Source: Chloroflexota bacterium (GTDB taxonomy: Bacteria > Chloroflexota > Limnocylindria > Limnocylindrales > CSP1-4). Taken from it: a DNA stretch of 64,000 nt. Shown in pieces: positions 63,851-64,000 of this stretch (position 1 is its first letter; each line of letters opens with the position of its first letter). Both the position numbers and the translations under genes were made by a program. The stretch spans positions 127,290-191,289 of the forward strand of contig JACPOS010000023.1 in the NCBI GenBank assembly GCA_016191395.1. Direction: 5' to 3'. The notes under the pieces were generated by a model. The model was not told the DNA's origin and did not search any database. It saw nothing but the letters and a program-made list of their open reading frames with translations.

Positions 63851-64000
63851 CCGACGAACAGACGCCCGCGCCGATGCCCAGCTCGGAGCCACCGCCCCTG
63901 GCGCCGCTCGTGCAGCAGGCCAGCGCCCCAGCGCCCACACCGCCGCCCGTGGCCTGGGCCCCGGCGCCGGCCGCCGCAGCAGTACAGGGCGGCCGTACCG
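63847..64000 (+). CDS. Pro/Ala-rich protein, cut by window end
   Basis: The first 51 codons of a gene that overlaps the ligase stop by GTGA. The visible part is very rich in Pro and Ala (PMPSSEPPPLAPLVQQASAP, then [17 protein letters not shown]), typical of a disordered head of a membrane or signalling protein. Nothing more can be said without the rest. Confidence 0.6.
   Translation, partial: MTDEQTPAPMPSSEPPPLAPLVQQASAPAPTPPPVAWAPAPAAAAVQGGRT

Overview
This is one contiguous, very GC-rich chromosomal window with densely packed genes. Many neighbours overlap by 4 nt (ATGA or GTGA junctions), and GTG or TTG starts are common. The gene set points to a free-living heterotrophic bacterium with a lipoprotein-rich envelope: many lipobox proteins, a PASTA-domain kinase, and no outer-membrane or LPS genes seen. 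The LexA box is of the CGAAC-N4-GTTCG type used by Gram-positives and Chloroflexota. My best guess is a GC-rich Chloroflexota (Limnocylindria / Ellin6529-like) rather than an actinobacterium. This is an inference from gene style, not a phylogenetic result.

Layout. 1-8 kb: a MalT-like regulator cut by the window edge, dodecin, a zinc-ribbon protein, a lipoprotein, dnaB, lexA with its own SOS box, and a GGDEF membrane protein. 8-11 kb: a DUF1232 protein, rplI, dinB, and a small gene under two LexA boxes. 11.3-14.6 kb: a tightly coupled one-carbon operon fchA-folD-fhs. 14.6-16.8 kb: two transporter-type membrane genes with very compact divergent promoters. 16.8-24.7 kb: a histidine-utilisation cluster (hutH, GNAT, lipoprotein, hutU, frameshifted ftcD, hutI), interrupted after hutU by a decayed IS481-family element. 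24.8-30 kb: an MBL-fold hydrolase, an HEFTH metalloprotease-like lipoprotein, argS, and a secreted anchored protein followed by a strong terminator. 30-36 kb, minus strand: a membrane protein, a DUF3105 protein, tdh-kbl-PHP (threonine to glycine), and an ECF sigma factor with a DUF5667 partner. 36-44.4 kb: a self-regulated LacI-family repressor, a maltodextrin-type ABC importer, and two divergent GH13 amylases. 44.4-54 kb: small membrane and hypothetical genes, tRNA-Glu, a MerR/BldC-like regulator, a DMT exporter, a hydrolase, galU-pknB, and an Ig-domain protein. 54.2-57.3 kb: folate synthesis (folC-folP-folB). 57.3-64 kb: an HtrA protease, a two-component system, ribosomal protein bL25, a methyltransferase, an ATP-dependent DNA ligase, and the start of a Pro/Ala-rich protein.

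How it fits together. The hut genes convert histidine to formiminoglutamate, and FtcD would pass the formimino group to tetrahydrofolate. FchA, FolD and Fhs then interconvert the resulting folates, with possible ATP recovery by Fhs. FolD carries isoleucine where the cyclohydrolase lysine normally sits, and a separate FchA cyclohydrolase/cyclodeaminase lies directly upstream. The cyclohydrolase step therefore appears to have moved to FchA. Folate synthesis and threonine/glycine catabolism feed the same C1 pool.

A recurrent regulatory theme is a TANNNT -10 hexamer ending 6-7 nt before the start codon with no ribosome binding site, which implies leaderless transcripts. Three divergent gene pairs are built from back-to-back promoters of this kind.
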